Below are positions 8,489 through 16,804 of a stretch of DNA of 64,000 nt, in pieces. Source of the stretch: Rufibacter roseolus (lineage in GTDB: Bacteria > Bacteroidota > Bacteroidia > Cytophagales > Hymenobacteraceae); contig NZ_JAFMSU010000002.1 of assembly GCF_017916365.1 (NCBI RefSeq), positions 682,001 through 746,000 of the forward strand, in the 5' to 3' direction. The translations under genes were made by a program, and so were the position numbers. How positions within the stretch are numbered: the stretch's first letter is position 1; every line of letters begins with the position of its first letter. Under the pieces are notes generated by a model. The model made no database searches. It had not been told where the DNA came from and saw only the letters and a program-made list of their open reading frames with translations.

Positions 8489-9391
8489 ATGGGTACATAT
8501 TCAGAACCAATGCTCCGGGATGGGGCGCTAAACGGCAAAACTATCATTATTACCGGGGGCGGAACCGGCCTGGGTAAGTCTATGGGAATCTACTTTCTGC
8601 AACTGGGGGCCAACCTGGTCATCACCAGCCGCAAAATGGAGGTTTTGGAGAAAACGGCCCGGGAAATGGAGGAGCAGACCGGCGGCCAGGTGCTGCCTGT
8701 TGCCTGCGATGTGCGCAAGCCGCTGGAAGTGGACGCCATGCTGAAAGCCACCCTGGACAGGTTCGGGGCGGTACATGGTTTGCTGAATAACGCCGCCGGT
8801 AATTTCATCAGCCCCACAGAGAGATTGTCACCCAAAGCCTTTGACGTGATCGTGGATATCGTCCTGAAAGGCAGCTACAACTGTACGCTCACCTTAGGTA
8901 AACATTGGATTGATAAACAACAGCCCGGTACCATCCTCAACATCGTAACAACTTACGCCTGGACCGGCTCAGGGTATGTGGTGCCCTCGGCAACGGCCAA
9001 GGCTGGCGTGCTGGCCATGACGCGCTCCCTGGCGGCAGAGTGGGCCAAGTACGGCATCAGGTCCAACGCCATCGCGCCGGGACCGTTCCCCACGGAGGGT
9101 GCCTGGAGCCGCCTTTTCCCCGAGGCCTTGGCTAAGAAACTGGATCCTTTGAACCGAATCCCGGTGAAGCGCTACGGCGAGCACCAGGAACTGGCGAACC
9201 TGGCGGCTTACCTTATCTCAGATTACTCGGCGTATGTGAACGGTGAGGTGGTCACCATTGACGGCGGCGAGTGGCTTTACGGCGGCGGTGAGTTCAACTA
9301 CCTGGATCAGGTCCCACATGAGATGTGGGATACCATTGAACAGATGGTGCGCGGCAAAAAAACAGACGCCAGACAAGACAGCAAAGAGTAG
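8489..9391 (+). CDS. SDR oxidoreductase, 2,4-dienoyl-CoA reductase-like
   Basis: 300 residues. NADP-binding loop TGGGTGLGKSMG at about residues 21-32, NNAAGNF at about 99-105, and the active-site region VPSATAKAGVLAMTRSLAAEW. In that region the usual YxxxK of short-chain dehydrogenases is SxxxK, as in eukaryotic-type 2,4-dienoyl-CoA reductases (DECR). The NAIAPGP and TIDGGEWL blocks follow. It probably acts in beta-oxidation of unsaturated fatty acids in the cytoplasm. The next gene starts 4 nt after its stop, so the two are very likely co-transcribed. Confidence 0.9.
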   Translation: MGTYSEPMLRDGALNGKTIIITGGGTGLGKSMGIYFLQLGANLVITSRKMEVLEKTAREMEEQTGGQVLPVACDVRKPLEVDAMLKATLDRFGAVHGLLNNAAGNFISPTERLSPKAFDVIVDIVLKGSYNCTLTLGKHWIDKQQPGTILNIVTTYAWTGSGYVVPSATAKAGVLAMTRSLAAEWAKYGIRSNAIAPGPFPTEGAWSRLFPEALAKKLDPLNRIPVKRYGEHQELANLAAYLISDYSAYVNGEVVTIDGGEWLYGGGEFNYLDQVPHEMWDTIEQMVRGKKTDARQDSKE

Positions 9392-9394
9392 CCT

Positions 9395-9847
9395 ATGCCC
9401 ACCCTGGAAGGCTCTGTTTTGGTGAAAAGCGCACCTGAGGAATTGTTCTGGTTCTCGCAGGATTATGACCAGCGGCTGCTTTGGGACAAATACCTGGGCG
9501 TGGCCCGGCTGGAACATGGCGCCACGCAGGCAGCCAAAGGAGTGGAGGCCTATTGTGAGAGCCAAAAAGGAATTGGCATGACCGTGCGCTACATCAGTTT
9601 TCATCCACCCACGCAAGTGGCCATGGAAATGACTAAAGGTCCCTGGCTGTTCAAAAAGTTTTCTGGTAGCTGGCGTTTTAAGCTTAAAAGTAAAGAACTT
9701 ACCAGGGTTTACTTTAGGTATAACTTCCAAGTGAAGTTTGCGGCTTTTGTATTGAACCCTTTGATCAACTGGCTCCTCCGGGCGGATATTAATAATCGCT
9801 TGAACTACTTTAAAGATGCTGTAGAATCAGGAGTATTGCAGGCATAA
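9395..9847 (+). CDS. SRPBCC (START/Bet v1-like) family protein
   Basis: 150 residues, full length for a single SRPBCC lipid/ligand-binding fold (MPTLEGSVLVKSAPEELFWF at the start). FHPPTQVAMEM and SGSWRFKLK are the central strands of the fold, and a long C-terminal helix ends INNRLNYFKDAVESG. No catalytic residues can be assigned. The 3-nt gap to the dienoyl-CoA-reductase-like gene suggests a shared role, perhaps binding a hydrophobic acyl substrate; that link is inference. Confidence 0.8.
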   Translation: MPTLEGSVLVKSAPEELFWFSQDYDQRLLWDKYLGVARLEHGATQAAKGVEAYCESQKGIGMTVRYISFHPPTQVAMEMTKGPWLFKKFSGSWRFKLKSKELTRVYFRYNFQVKFAAFVLNPLINWLLRADINNRLNYFKDAVESGVLQA

Positions 9848-9878
9848 AAAAAAGCCCGGAGCATTTCCGGGCTTTTTT
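9848..9878 (+). terminator. Terminator of the SDR-SRPBCC operon
   Basis: AAGCCCGGA and TCCGGGCTT pair around a short loop, followed by a T run. The A run on the other side makes it usable by the convergent S46 peptidase gene too. Confidence 0.9.
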
Positions 9879-9902
9879 GTTAAAAACAGGGTGAAAGCAG
9901 CA

Positions 9903-12170
9903 TTAGTCAGCTTTTACCTTCAGCTTCTTTTTATTCTTCTCCTGCTTAACTTTGATCTTGGTGTTCGCTCTTCCTTGTAAAGGAGCAGCAGCCTGCGGAC
10001 CGTTGTTCACTAGGGTCATTTCCTTTACCAAGTGACCCGCTCCGGCAAATTTGTCTACGATGAACAGGAAGTAGCGCGCGTCCATGCTGATGTTTCTCAC
10101 GCGATCAGGGTCATACATAATGTCAGACATGGTGCCTTCCCAGTTGCGGTCAAAGTTGGTGCCAATGAGCTCGCCGCGGGCGTTGATCACCGGGGAGCCG
10201 GAGTTACCGCCCGTGGTGTGGTTAGAGGCGATAAAAGCCACCGGCATCTGGCCGTTCATTCCGTACTGTCCGTAGTCTTTCTTCTGATAGAGTTCTTTCA
10301 ATTTGGCGGGCACCTTGTAGTCAGGGATGATGGGGTCCTCTTTTTCAATGATGCCTTCCAGGGTGGTGTAGTAGTCATAGGTCACGCCATCGGCGGGTTT
10401 ATAGGTGTCTACCTGGCCGTAGGAGACGCGCAGGGTGAGGTTGGCGTCTGGGTAGAACTTCCGGTCTTTCTGCATCTCCCGCAGCCCTTGCAGGTAAGTG
10501 CGGTTTAGCAGGGTGTTCTGGTCATTGAGAGCGGTGTAGGTAGGCAGTACTTTGGTCCTGTAAACGGTAGCGAAGCCATTGAGCAACTGCACAGCCGGGT
10601 CAGCCAGCAATTTGGCCTGGAGCTGGGTTGGGGAGAGCTTCAGAAGGCTCTGCACTTTTTCTTCCGAGGCCAAGTTGGTGTTGGCGTACACGTAATCGGC
10701 GTAAGCCGCCCAGTTGCCTTTGTACTGTTTGGTCAGGGTCTGCAGCACCTCGGGTTGGAACTGGGCCTCCAGGTCGTTGACGTACAGCTGCAGCAGGGCG
10801 GTGAACACTTTCTTATCGGTGGGCAGGTTGTAGTTCTTGAAGAAGCCTGCGGCTCCTTTGCTTAGTTTGTCTATCTGCTCCTGGGCATCAGATTTGGTTT
10901 CCGGGGTTCCCTGCAGGCTGGCAGCCAGGTTCAGGTAGCTTTGGGCGTAGTTTAGCAATTCCACGCCTAAAACAGCCTCGTTGAAATAGTCGCGCGCCAG
11001 GGTAATGCCTTTGGCCAGCGTAGCGTAGTTCTGCTCAAACTGTGGCATTACCTGGCTGTAGGTGGCTTTGCGGCCGGTTTCCTGCGCTACCCAGTTGGCG
11101 AACTGTCTTTCCAGCTCCTGCTTTTTAGCGATGGCGTTCAGCTTGCGCAAGCCGCGCATCTCCCCAATCCATTTCTTGTGGGCATTGCTCACGCTGGCGT
11201 ATTTGGCCGCGTACTGGATGCGCACCCTTGGATCGGCTTTCATGTCCTGGTCCAGGATACCCAGCTTCACCGTGCGGATTTTCACCTTGGCCGGATCAGA
11301 GATTTCCGCGATCTCGCGCACGGCCTGGGAGGGAAGGTACTCGGTGGTACGGCCCGGAAACCCGAAAACCATAGTGAAATCGCCCTCCTGGATACCGGCC
11401 AGGGAAATAGGCAAGTGGTGTTTGGGCACGTAAGGTTTGTTGTTGGGCGAGTACGCGGCTGGCTTGTTATCGAGGCCGGCGTAGATGCGGAACAGGGAGA
11501 AGTCACCCGTGTGGCGGGGCCACATCCAGTTGTCGGTATCGCCCCCGAACTTTCCGATGCTTTCGGGCGGAGCGCCTACCAACCGAATGTCTTTGAAGGT
11601 CTCGGTCACATACATGTAGTACTCGTTGCCGTAGAAGAACGGGCGGATGATGGCATCATAGTGCGTGCCCGCGGTGGTCTGGGCCTGCACCTTTTTGATG
11701 TTGGCCTGCACCCGCTTCTCGCGCTCGGCCTCCGATAGTCCGGCCGGGATATCGACCAGAATCTGTTTGGTCACGTCTTCCATGCGCACGATGAAAGTGG
11801 CGGTGAGGCCCGGATTGGGTTTCTCCTGGTCTTTGGTCATGGCCCAGAAACCGTTGGTGAGCAGATCGTTCTCCACGGAACTGTGCGACTGGATCTGGCC
11901 GTAGCCGCAATGGTGGTTTGTGAGCAGGAGTCCCTGGTTGGAGATGATCTCCCCGGTACAGCCGGCGCCAAACTGCACAATGGCGTCTTTCAGGCTGGAT
12001 TTGTTTACGCTGTAGATGTCCTCGGCAGAAAGGCGCATGCCTTTTTTCTGCATATCAGCTTCGTTAAGCTGCTTGAGCAACATAGGCAGCCACATGCCCT
12101 CATCGGCGTAAGCCGAGAGCGAGCTAAGGGCCAGCATTACCCAAAGACAGAGTTGTTTGCGGTTAAACAT
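9903..12170 (-). CDS. S46 family dipeptidyl peptidase, DPP11-like
   Basis: 755 residues with a signal peptide (cleavage near AYA-DEG). The trypsin-like triad of family S46 is visible: His in TNHHCGYG (86/87), Asp in RHTGDFSLF (about 229) and Ser657 in GGNSGSPV. The residue 18 after the catalytic Ser is Arg (NFDRNW). In Porphyromonas enzymes that position is reported to be Arg in the Asp/Glu-specific DPP11 and Gly in DPP7, so DPP11 specificity is likely. It acts in the periplasm, releasing dipeptides from peptide N-termini as a growth substrate. A Lys-rich C-terminal tail of about 25 residues is extra. A possible -7 element on the minus strand (TACTTTTG at 12202-12195) lies 25 bp before the ATG. 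Confidence 0.93.
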   Translation of the reverse strand: MFNRKQLCLWVMLALSSLSAYADEGMWLPMLLKQLNEADMQKKGMRLSAEDIYSVNKSSLKDAIVQFGAGCTGEIISNQGLLLTNHHCGYGQIQSHSSVENDLLTNGFWAMTKDQEKPNPGLTATFIVRMEDVTKQILVDIPAGLSEAEREKRVQANIKKVQAQTTAGTHYDAIIRPFFYGNEYYMYVTETFKDIRLVGAPPESIGKFGGDTDNWMWPRHTGDFSLFRIYAGLDNKPAAYSPNNKPYVPKHHLPISLAGIQEGDFTMVFGFPGRTTEYLPSQAVREIAEISDPAKVKIRTVKLGILDQDMKADPRVRIQYAAKYASVSNAHKKWIGEMRGLRKLNAIAKKQELERQFANWVAQETGRKATYSQVMPQFEQNYATLAKGITLARDYFNEAVLGVELLNYAQSYLNLAASLQGTPETKSDAQEQIDKLSKGAAGFFKNYNLPTDKKVFTALLQLYVNDLEAQFQPEVLQTLTKQYKGNWAAYADYVYANTNLASEEKVQSLLKLSPTQLQAKLLADPAVQLLNGFATVYRTKVLPTYTALNDQNTLLNRTYLQGLREMQKDRKFYPDANLTLRVSYGQVDTYKPADGVTYDYYTTLEGIIEKEDPIIPDYKVPAKLKELYQKKDYGQYGMNGQMPVAFIASNHTTGGNSGSPVINARGELIGTNFDRNWEGTMSDIMYDPDRVRNISMDARYFLFIVDKFAGAGHLVKEMTLVNNGPQAAAPLQGRANTKIKVKQEKNKKKLKVKAD

Positions 12171-12219
12171 ACGTTAGTTTTAAATTGAGAAAGTCAAAAG
12201 TACGAAGAAGTATCAAGCA

Positions 12220-12423
12220 AGTATCATGTACCTCGTATCATGTATCACGATGATTGTATTGTTGAAAAAAGGGTTGGGGGAAGGAAATAGGCATGTAGGT
12301 TTCAATAACCTTGATCAATTAAAAAACAATGGCTGCGTTCCAGGACTGTTTTCTTATAAACAGACCTGGAACGCAGCCATTAATTTAAAAAGTCGTGCTA
12401 CGTGATACGCGCTACATGATACT
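12220..12423. repeat. Inverted-repeat element flanking a hairpin
   Basis: The 31-nt arms 12220-12250 and 12393-12423 are inverted copies differing at about five positions (AGTATCATGTA at the outer ends). Between them sits the terminator hairpin at 12331-12378. The whole block fills the spacer between the YkvA gene and the S46 peptidase gene. It could be a small MITE or a structured untranslated region. Confidence 0.6.
12331..12378 (-). terminator. Terminator of the YkvA-family gene
   Basis: A 14-bp stem (GGCTGCGTTCCAGG with its complement) is extended by an inner CTGTTT/AAACAG pair. On the minus strand it is followed by ATTGTTTTTTAATT. Confidence 0.85.
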
Positions 12424-12425
12424 CC

Positions 12426-12911
12426 TTAGGAATGTCCCACGCCTACGGTGCCTTCTTCCCACACCTGGAACTTCTCCAACTCTTCCTGGAAAGCGGAGAT
12501 AAACCAGGCCATCAGGCTGAGGTCATCAGCAAAACCGATGATGGGAATAAAATCAGGTACCAGGTCCAGTGGGGTCACCAGGTACAGGAGCACGGCCACA
12601 CCCAACAGCAGCGTTTTGGAACTGACCTCACGGTAAGAGCCGTTGTAATAGGCTTTCACCAGGCGCACCAGCCGCTGCCCAATGGCTTTGATCTGGTCTA
12701 TACCGCTTTCTGAACTGTTGGCATCGGTGAGTTTCTCGTAGGCGGTGGTGAGCAGCATGCCAATCTTCACCGGTTTTCTCATGATACCCGATGCTTTGGA
12801 GATCATGTATTTGAAAAAGGGGTTGTTGAATATCTTCAAGCCTTTGTCTGCAAGTGAATTCATTTTTCTAGGTGGTTTTGGTTCATAGTTTTGGCGGTTA
12901 TACGTTCCCAC
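12426..12911 (-). CDS. YkvA family (DUF1232) membrane protein
   Basis: 161 residues. The DUF1232 signature is clear: one hydrophobic segment followed by TPLDLVPDFIPIIGFADDL (about residues 115-135). The function of the family is unknown; members are small inner-membrane proteins. Start 12911 gives a basic N-terminus (MGTYNRQNYEPKPPRK); an internal ATG at 12863 is equally possible. It is followed by the hairpin at 12331-12378. Confidence 0.85.
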   Translation of the reverse strand: MGTYNRQNYEPKPPRKMNSLADKGLKIFNNPFFKYMISKASGIMRKPVKIGMLLTTAYEKLTDANSSESGIDQIKAIGQRLVRLVKAYYNGSYREVSSKTLLLGVAVLLYLVTPLDLVPDFIPIIGFADDLSLMAWFISAFQEELEKFQVWEEGTVGVGHS

Positions 12912-12940
12912 CCCGAGGATAGATATAGGAGTGCTATTTA

Positions 12941-12970
12941 AGCCTGTGTTTAAGGAAAATAGCTGTGAAC
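12941..12970 (+). repeat. Dispersed GTTTT/AAAAC palindrome, copy 2
   Basis: GCCTGTGTTTAAGGAAAA then TAGCTGTGAAC; a degenerate copy in a divergent spacer, so not a terminator of either neighbour. Confidence 0.4.
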
Positions 12971-12980
12971 CAAGGTTGAT

Positions 12981-13012
12981 TTGTTCAGTTAAATAGAAAA
13001 GTAATATTTTTG
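12981..13012 (+). promoter_or_regulatory. Possible Bacteroidota-type promoter
   Basis: TTG at 12981-12983, 21 nt, then TATTTTTG at 13005-13012, matching the -33/-7 pattern (TTTG and TAnnTTTG) of the Bacteroidota primary sigma factor. It would drive the secreted-protein gene at 13185 with a leader of about 160 nt. Confidence 0.35.
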
Positions 13013-13184
13013 GTTTTAAGAATTATAGCTAAGCCAAGAAAAGTTGTTTTTCCGGTAAGAATGATTGTCCGGCTTTTGCCACGCTTCTGTGGTATAAGCC
13101 GGATATCTCTTTGGTGATTTACCACTTTGAACCAATCTGATTACACATAACCGATCTTCCACTGGCTTGAATAGGTCCTTTACC

Positions 13185-13952
13185 ATGAAAAAACGTTTGC
13201 TCTTGGCTGTTTTCAGCCTTTTTGTTCTGCAGGTTAATGCCCAAAAGTTATTAGTTACCCCGTATGTCTTAGGACTGGTGGACGATTATAACGGAAGGAA
13301 CTGGATTAAAGAGGACCCAGAGGAAAGTACGGTTGTGGACAAATTCCATAATACGGAGATCAAGCTGGTAACTTTCCTTGATTCCCTCATTACCGCCGAA
13401 AACAAGAAGACCTATAACAAAATCCTGTTCACCAATGTGAAATGGGAAAAGCCGGATTGCTATTACTGCCAGGATTTCAGAAGAATTTACGCCAAGCGGC
13501 TGGTGGAGCAGATGAACGAGGCCTATTCCTTTAAGTGGAAAGACCAGGTAGATGCAAAGCAGCAGAAGATCTACCAGGGTGTGCTGAAACCCAAAGCCTT
13601 TGAGACAAACCAGGAAAAATGCTCTTTCCTGGCCGGGGCCTTTGTGCGGTACGGTGTCTTTGAGGAAGACCAGTACACCTTTTTACTTGCAAACACCAAC
13701 AGCAAGTATGACGCCATCATCAGGGAACTGAAGGCGCTTAAGTGTAACATCAAGGATTTTAGCCAAAAAGGCGAGGACCCCGTAATCCAGAAAGTGTCCT
13801 TTGTTCCCACCCGCGAACTCAAAGCCTATTTAGACAAGCAGGAAAGGATACGGGTAGATATCCTGAGAAGGAAAAACAAATTGGCCACCGACCGCAATAA
13901 GGAGCAGCCAGGTACTGATCTGTTTTCAACCCAGGAAAACAACCAGAATTAG
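13185..13952 (+). CDS. Secreted protein of unknown function
   Basis: 255 residues from the ATG at 13185 (the frame extends to a TTG at 13167). MKKRLLLAVFSLFVLQVNAQ is a clear signal peptide ending at NAQ. The mature part is hydrophilic and alpha/beta in character, with three Cys: a PDCYYCQDF CxxC-like pair near residue 90, and others around ALKCNIKDF. I recognise no family. The C-terminus (last 40 residues) is charged and probably disordered. It stands alone between a palindrome-bearing spacer and the DinB-family gene. Confidence 0.75.
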   Translation: MKKRLLLAVFSLFVLQVNAQKLLVTPYVLGLVDDYNGRNWIKEDPEESTVVDKFHNTEIKLVTFLDSLITAENKKTYNKILFTNVKWEKPDCYYCQDFRRIYAKRLVEQMNEAYSFKWKDQVDAKQQKIYQGVLKPKAFETNQEKCSFLAGAFVRYGVFEEDQYTFLLANTNSKYDAIIRELKALKCNIKDFSQKGEDPVIQKVSFVPTRELKAYLDKQERIRVDILRRKNKLATDRNKEQPGTDLFSTQENNQN

Positions 13953-14047
13953 CCAGTAGGTTTGAAAAGCCTTATGACAAGGCCCTATTGCTTGTTAATT
14001 AGCCATGGTCTTACTTACTTAGTTCTCCATACCAAATACTGCAGACT

Positions 14048-14572
14048 ATGATTCCAAGACCCAAACCCGGCGAGTATAACGAGTATTTCTCTAAATACAT
14101 CCAGCACATTCCTGACCAGGCCAATATCCTGGAGGTGCTTCAAAAACAGCGGCAGGAGGTGGAGCAGTTGTTTGGACGCGTGAGTGAGGGCGAGGCAAGT
14201 TTCGCCTATGAGCCCGGAAAATGGTCGGTGAAGGAGTTACTGGGCCACATGGTTGATACGGAGCGCATCATGGCCTACCGAGCACTGTGTATTGCCCGGG
14301 GCGAACAGAAACCATTGCCAGGTTTTGAAGAAAATGATTACGTAGCCAACGCATTTTTCAGTGAGCGGTCGCTCAATAATATTCTGGACGAGTACAATAC
14401 CGTGCGGGAGGCCACCCTCTCCCTGTTAAGGTCTTTGCCAGCAGCTAGCTTTTCCAGGTTAGGTAACGCCAACGGTAGCCCTATCACTCCCTCGGCCCTG
14501 GCCTTCATCATTGCCGGTCATGAGCGCCACCACATGAACATCCTCAAAGAGCGGTACCTGGTTAAGTTGTAA
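14048..14572 (+). CDS. DinB-like (DinB_2) family protein
   Basis: 174 residues, a complete four-helix-bundle DinB-like protein. The metal ligands expected for the family are visible: His in LLGHMVDTE (about residue 70) and the HERHHMN cluster near the C-terminus (about 159-165). Members include metal-dependent thiol transferases (BshC/YfiT-like) and uncharacterised stress proteins; which reaction this one performs cannot be told. It is convergent with phoH across a spacer with a strong hairpin. Confidence 0.88.
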   Translation: MIPRPKPGEYNEYFSKYIQHIPDQANILEVLQKQRQEVEQLFGRVSEGEASFAYEPGKWSVKELLGHMVDTERIMAYRALCIARGEQKPLPGFEENDYVANAFFSERSLNNILDEYNTVREATLSLLRSLPAASFSRLGNANGSPITPSALAFIIAGHERHHMNILKERYLVKL

Positions 14573-14573
14573 T

Positions 14574-14715
14574 ATTGTTGATTGTTAATTGCTGATTGTT
14601 ACCTAAGCGGTAGGTCACTGAAATAAGAGAAATCCCTTTTGGAGCTGTTTTAAAGACAACGGCTCCAAAAGGGATTTACTTTATGTGATCCATCAACAAT
14701 CAGCAATCAACAATT
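14574..14715. repeat. Inverted-repeat spacer nested around a terminator
   Basis: The arm 14574-14600 (ATTGTTGATTG...CTGATTGTT) starts just after the DinB stop, and the inverted arm 14692-14715 abuts the phoH stop. The left arm carries a 7-nt insertion relative to the right. The hairpin at 14630-14677 sits between them, the same plan as 12220-12423. Confidence 0.55.
14630..14677. terminator. Bidirectional terminator between DinB gene and phoH
   Basis: A perfect 16-bp stem (AAATCCCTTTTGGAGC with its complement) closes a 16-nt loop that contains TGTTTTAAAGACAAC, resembling the dispersed palindrome core. Confidence 0.85.
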
Positions 14716-16128
14716 CTAAAGAAGCTGATTAGCCAGGTTGGCCAGTTCAGAGCGCTCACCACGTTGCAGGGTTACGTGCGCGTATAGGGGGTGGTTCTTC
14801 ACTTTGTCTATTAAATAGGAGAGACCGTTGCTCTGGCTGTCCAGGTAGGGCGTGTCTATCTGGTAGATATCGCCAGTGAAGATGATCTTGGTGTTTTCGC
14901 CGGCCCGGGAGATAATGGTTTTGATCTCGTGCGGAGTCAGGTTCTGGGCCTCGTCTACAATAAAGATGATGTTAGACAAACTCCGGCCCCTGATATAAGC
15001 CAGCGGCGTGATCACCAGGCGGTCATCCTCCACCATTTCCTTTATGCGGTTGCTTTCCTTGCTGTGCTCAGGAAACTGGTTCTGGATAAACTTGAGGTTG
15101 TCCCAGAGCGGCTCCATGTAGGGCCCAATCTTGGAGTTCACATCGCCGGGCAGGAAACCCAGGTCACGGTTGCTAAGCGGGATGATGGGGCGGGCCAGGT
15201 AAATCTGCCGGTACACTTCCCGCTGTTCCAGGGCGCCGGCCAGGGCCAGCAAAGTTTTGCCTGTTCCGGCCACCCCCTGGATAGACACTAGTTTAATCTC
15301 GGGGTGCAGGATAGCGTGAAGAGCAAACGTCTGCTCGGCGTTGCGGGGTTTAATGCCCACGGCATGGGGCTTATCTACGCGTTCCAGAATACGGTCTTCT
15401 GGATTGTAGTATGCTAAGGCAGAAGATTTTGCGCTGCGCAAAATAAAGTAATGGTTGTCTTTGGGCGGATTGGGCAGTGCTTCCTCCACCGGACACTCAC
15501 CCTCTTCGTACAGCTTGGTGATGACGGAGTGCGGAATATCTTCCACCAGGTCATTACCCCGGTATAAGTTGGTCACGTTCTGGATCTTGCCCGTCTCGTA
15601 ATCCTCGGCTGATAGGTTCAGGGCCCGGGCCTTGAGCCGGAGGTTGATGTCCTTCGTTACCAGGGTAACCCGGTGGTCGGGCATCTCGTGCTGCAAGGCC
15701 AGGGTGGCGTTCAGGATCTTGTGGTCGGCTTTGTCTTCGTTGAAGATTTTCTCGGCGTCAATGGGTGACCCGTTGCCCATGAGTACCTTGAACCGGCCCT
15801 TGTTGGTACCCTCCAGCGGAATCCATGACTGAAGCATGTGCTGCGAGGAGAGAGTGTCAATGTAGCGGATGAACTCCCGCGCCTCAAAGTTCTTGATGTC
15901 ATTCCCTTTTTTAAAATTGTCCAGTTCCTCCAGCACCGTGATAGGGATGGCCACATCATGCTCCCCAAAATGCTCCACGGCACTATGGTCATACAGGATG
16001 ACCGATGTGTCCAAAACAAAGGCTTTTTTCTGTTTCGTTGCCTCACCAGCCGACTTGGCGGCTCGTTTACGGGGTTTACTAACTGTCTGCACACGAACGG
16101 ATTTAGAAGTGGAAGAATAACCATGCAA
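14716..16128 (-). CDS. phoH: PIN-domain PhoH family ATPase
   Basis: 470 residues. The N-terminal PIN nuclease domain (about 38-175) shows the acidic residues of FVLDTSVILYD, ELDNFKK and LVTKDINLR. The C-terminal PhoH ATPase has Walker A GVAGTGKT (about 285-292) and Walker B FIVDEAQNL. This fusion (PhoH2/YlaK-like) is an RNA helicase/nuclease type reported in other bacteria. No ATG exists in frame before the PIN domain: the frame opens after a stop at 16198 with only the TTG at 16128 (or a GTG 36 bp later), so a non-ATG start must be used. It is divergent from the MORN-like gene pair. Confidence 0.93.
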   Translation of the reverse strand: MHGYSSTSKSVRVQTVSKPRKRAAKSAGEATKQKKAFVLDTSVILYDHSAVEHFGEHDVAIPITVLEELDNFKKGNDIKNFEAREFIRYIDTLSSQHMLQSWIPLEGTNKGRFKVLMGNGSPIDAEKIFNEDKADHKILNATLALQHEMPDHRVTLVTKDINLRLKARALNLSAEDYETGKIQNVTNLYRGNDLVEDIPHSVITKLYEEGECPVEEALPNPPKDNHYFILRSAKSSALAYYNPEDRILERVDKPHAVGIKPRNAEQTFALHAILHPEIKLVSIQGVAGTGKTLLALAGALEQREVYRQIYLARPIIPLSNRDLGFLPGDVNSKIGPYMEPLWDNLKFIQNQFPEHSKESNRIKEMVEDDRLVITPLAYIRGRSLSNIIFIVDEAQNLTPHEIKTIISRAGENTKIIFTGDIYQIDTPYLDSQSNGLSYLIDKVKNHPLYAHVTLQRGERSELANLANQLL

Positions 16129-16242
16129 AGACGCACGTCCTTGATACCTAAGATGGCGATTATTTCGTTTTAAAATAGATAATTTGAAGATTAAATTTTA
16201 AGCCTGGATTCTTTTTTGTAAAGCTTCTTCTAACCCCAACTG

Positions 16243-16752
16243 ATGATGGAAAAAGCGAAAAGACACCTATATCTTACTCCCAGAACCTGGTTGCCATTTG
16301 CTCTGGTGCTGGGAATTATGTCCCTCAGCCAACCGGCCCAAGCCTGGCCCTGGACCTGGAACCGCTATGATGCCAAACAACTGAAAAACGGGCGCTGGCG
16401 GGCTTTCCATGATTATGAAGAGAAAATCCTACATTACAAAGGCAGGTACCGGCACGGAAAAGAAGTAGGTGTCTGGAAGACGTACACCGCTGATGGCAAG
16501 CTTTACTTCACTGAGAAGATCAAGCGGCGGAACAAGAGTTATAAAACGGTATATTACCACCCCAACGGCAAGGTCTCACACCGGGGCATGGCTTACCTGC
16601 GGGATGCTGAAAGCGGCGGGGTGCATTTCTATTGGGAAGGTGACTGGGAGTACTTTGATCTGGATGGACGGCCGCTGGGAGTGAAAACCTTTGTGAAAGG
16701 CAATCCCACCACAGATTCACCGGTGCTTGGCAGCGTGAGAAAACAAAAATAG
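16243..16752 (+). CDS. Secreted MORN-like repeat protein (paralogue A)
   Basis: 169 residues. The basic N-terminus and hydrophobic stretch (about 12-35) end at QPAQA, a signal peptide. The mature part has repeated Trp/Tyr-Gly units of the MORN/YwqK type: GRWRAFHDYEEKILHYKGRY, GVWKTYTADGKL, YYHPNGKVSHRG and GDWEYFDLDGRPL. Such repeats are beta-hairpin ladders; the function is unknown. A paralogue starts 52 bp downstream on the same strand, so this is a tandem duplication. Confidence 0.85.
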   Translation: MMEKAKRHLYLTPRTWLPFALVLGIMSLSQPAQAWPWTWNRYDAKQLKNGRWRAFHDYEEKILHYKGRYRHGKEVGVWKTYTADGKLYFTEKIKRRNKSYKTVYYHPNGKVSHRGMAYLRDAESGGVHFYWEGDWEYFDLDGRPLGVKTFVKGNPTTDSPVLGSVRKQK

Positions 16753-16804
16753 GTTCACCTAAACCACCAGAAATAAATCGTTTAAAGGCTAAAACTTCTG
16801 ATCT

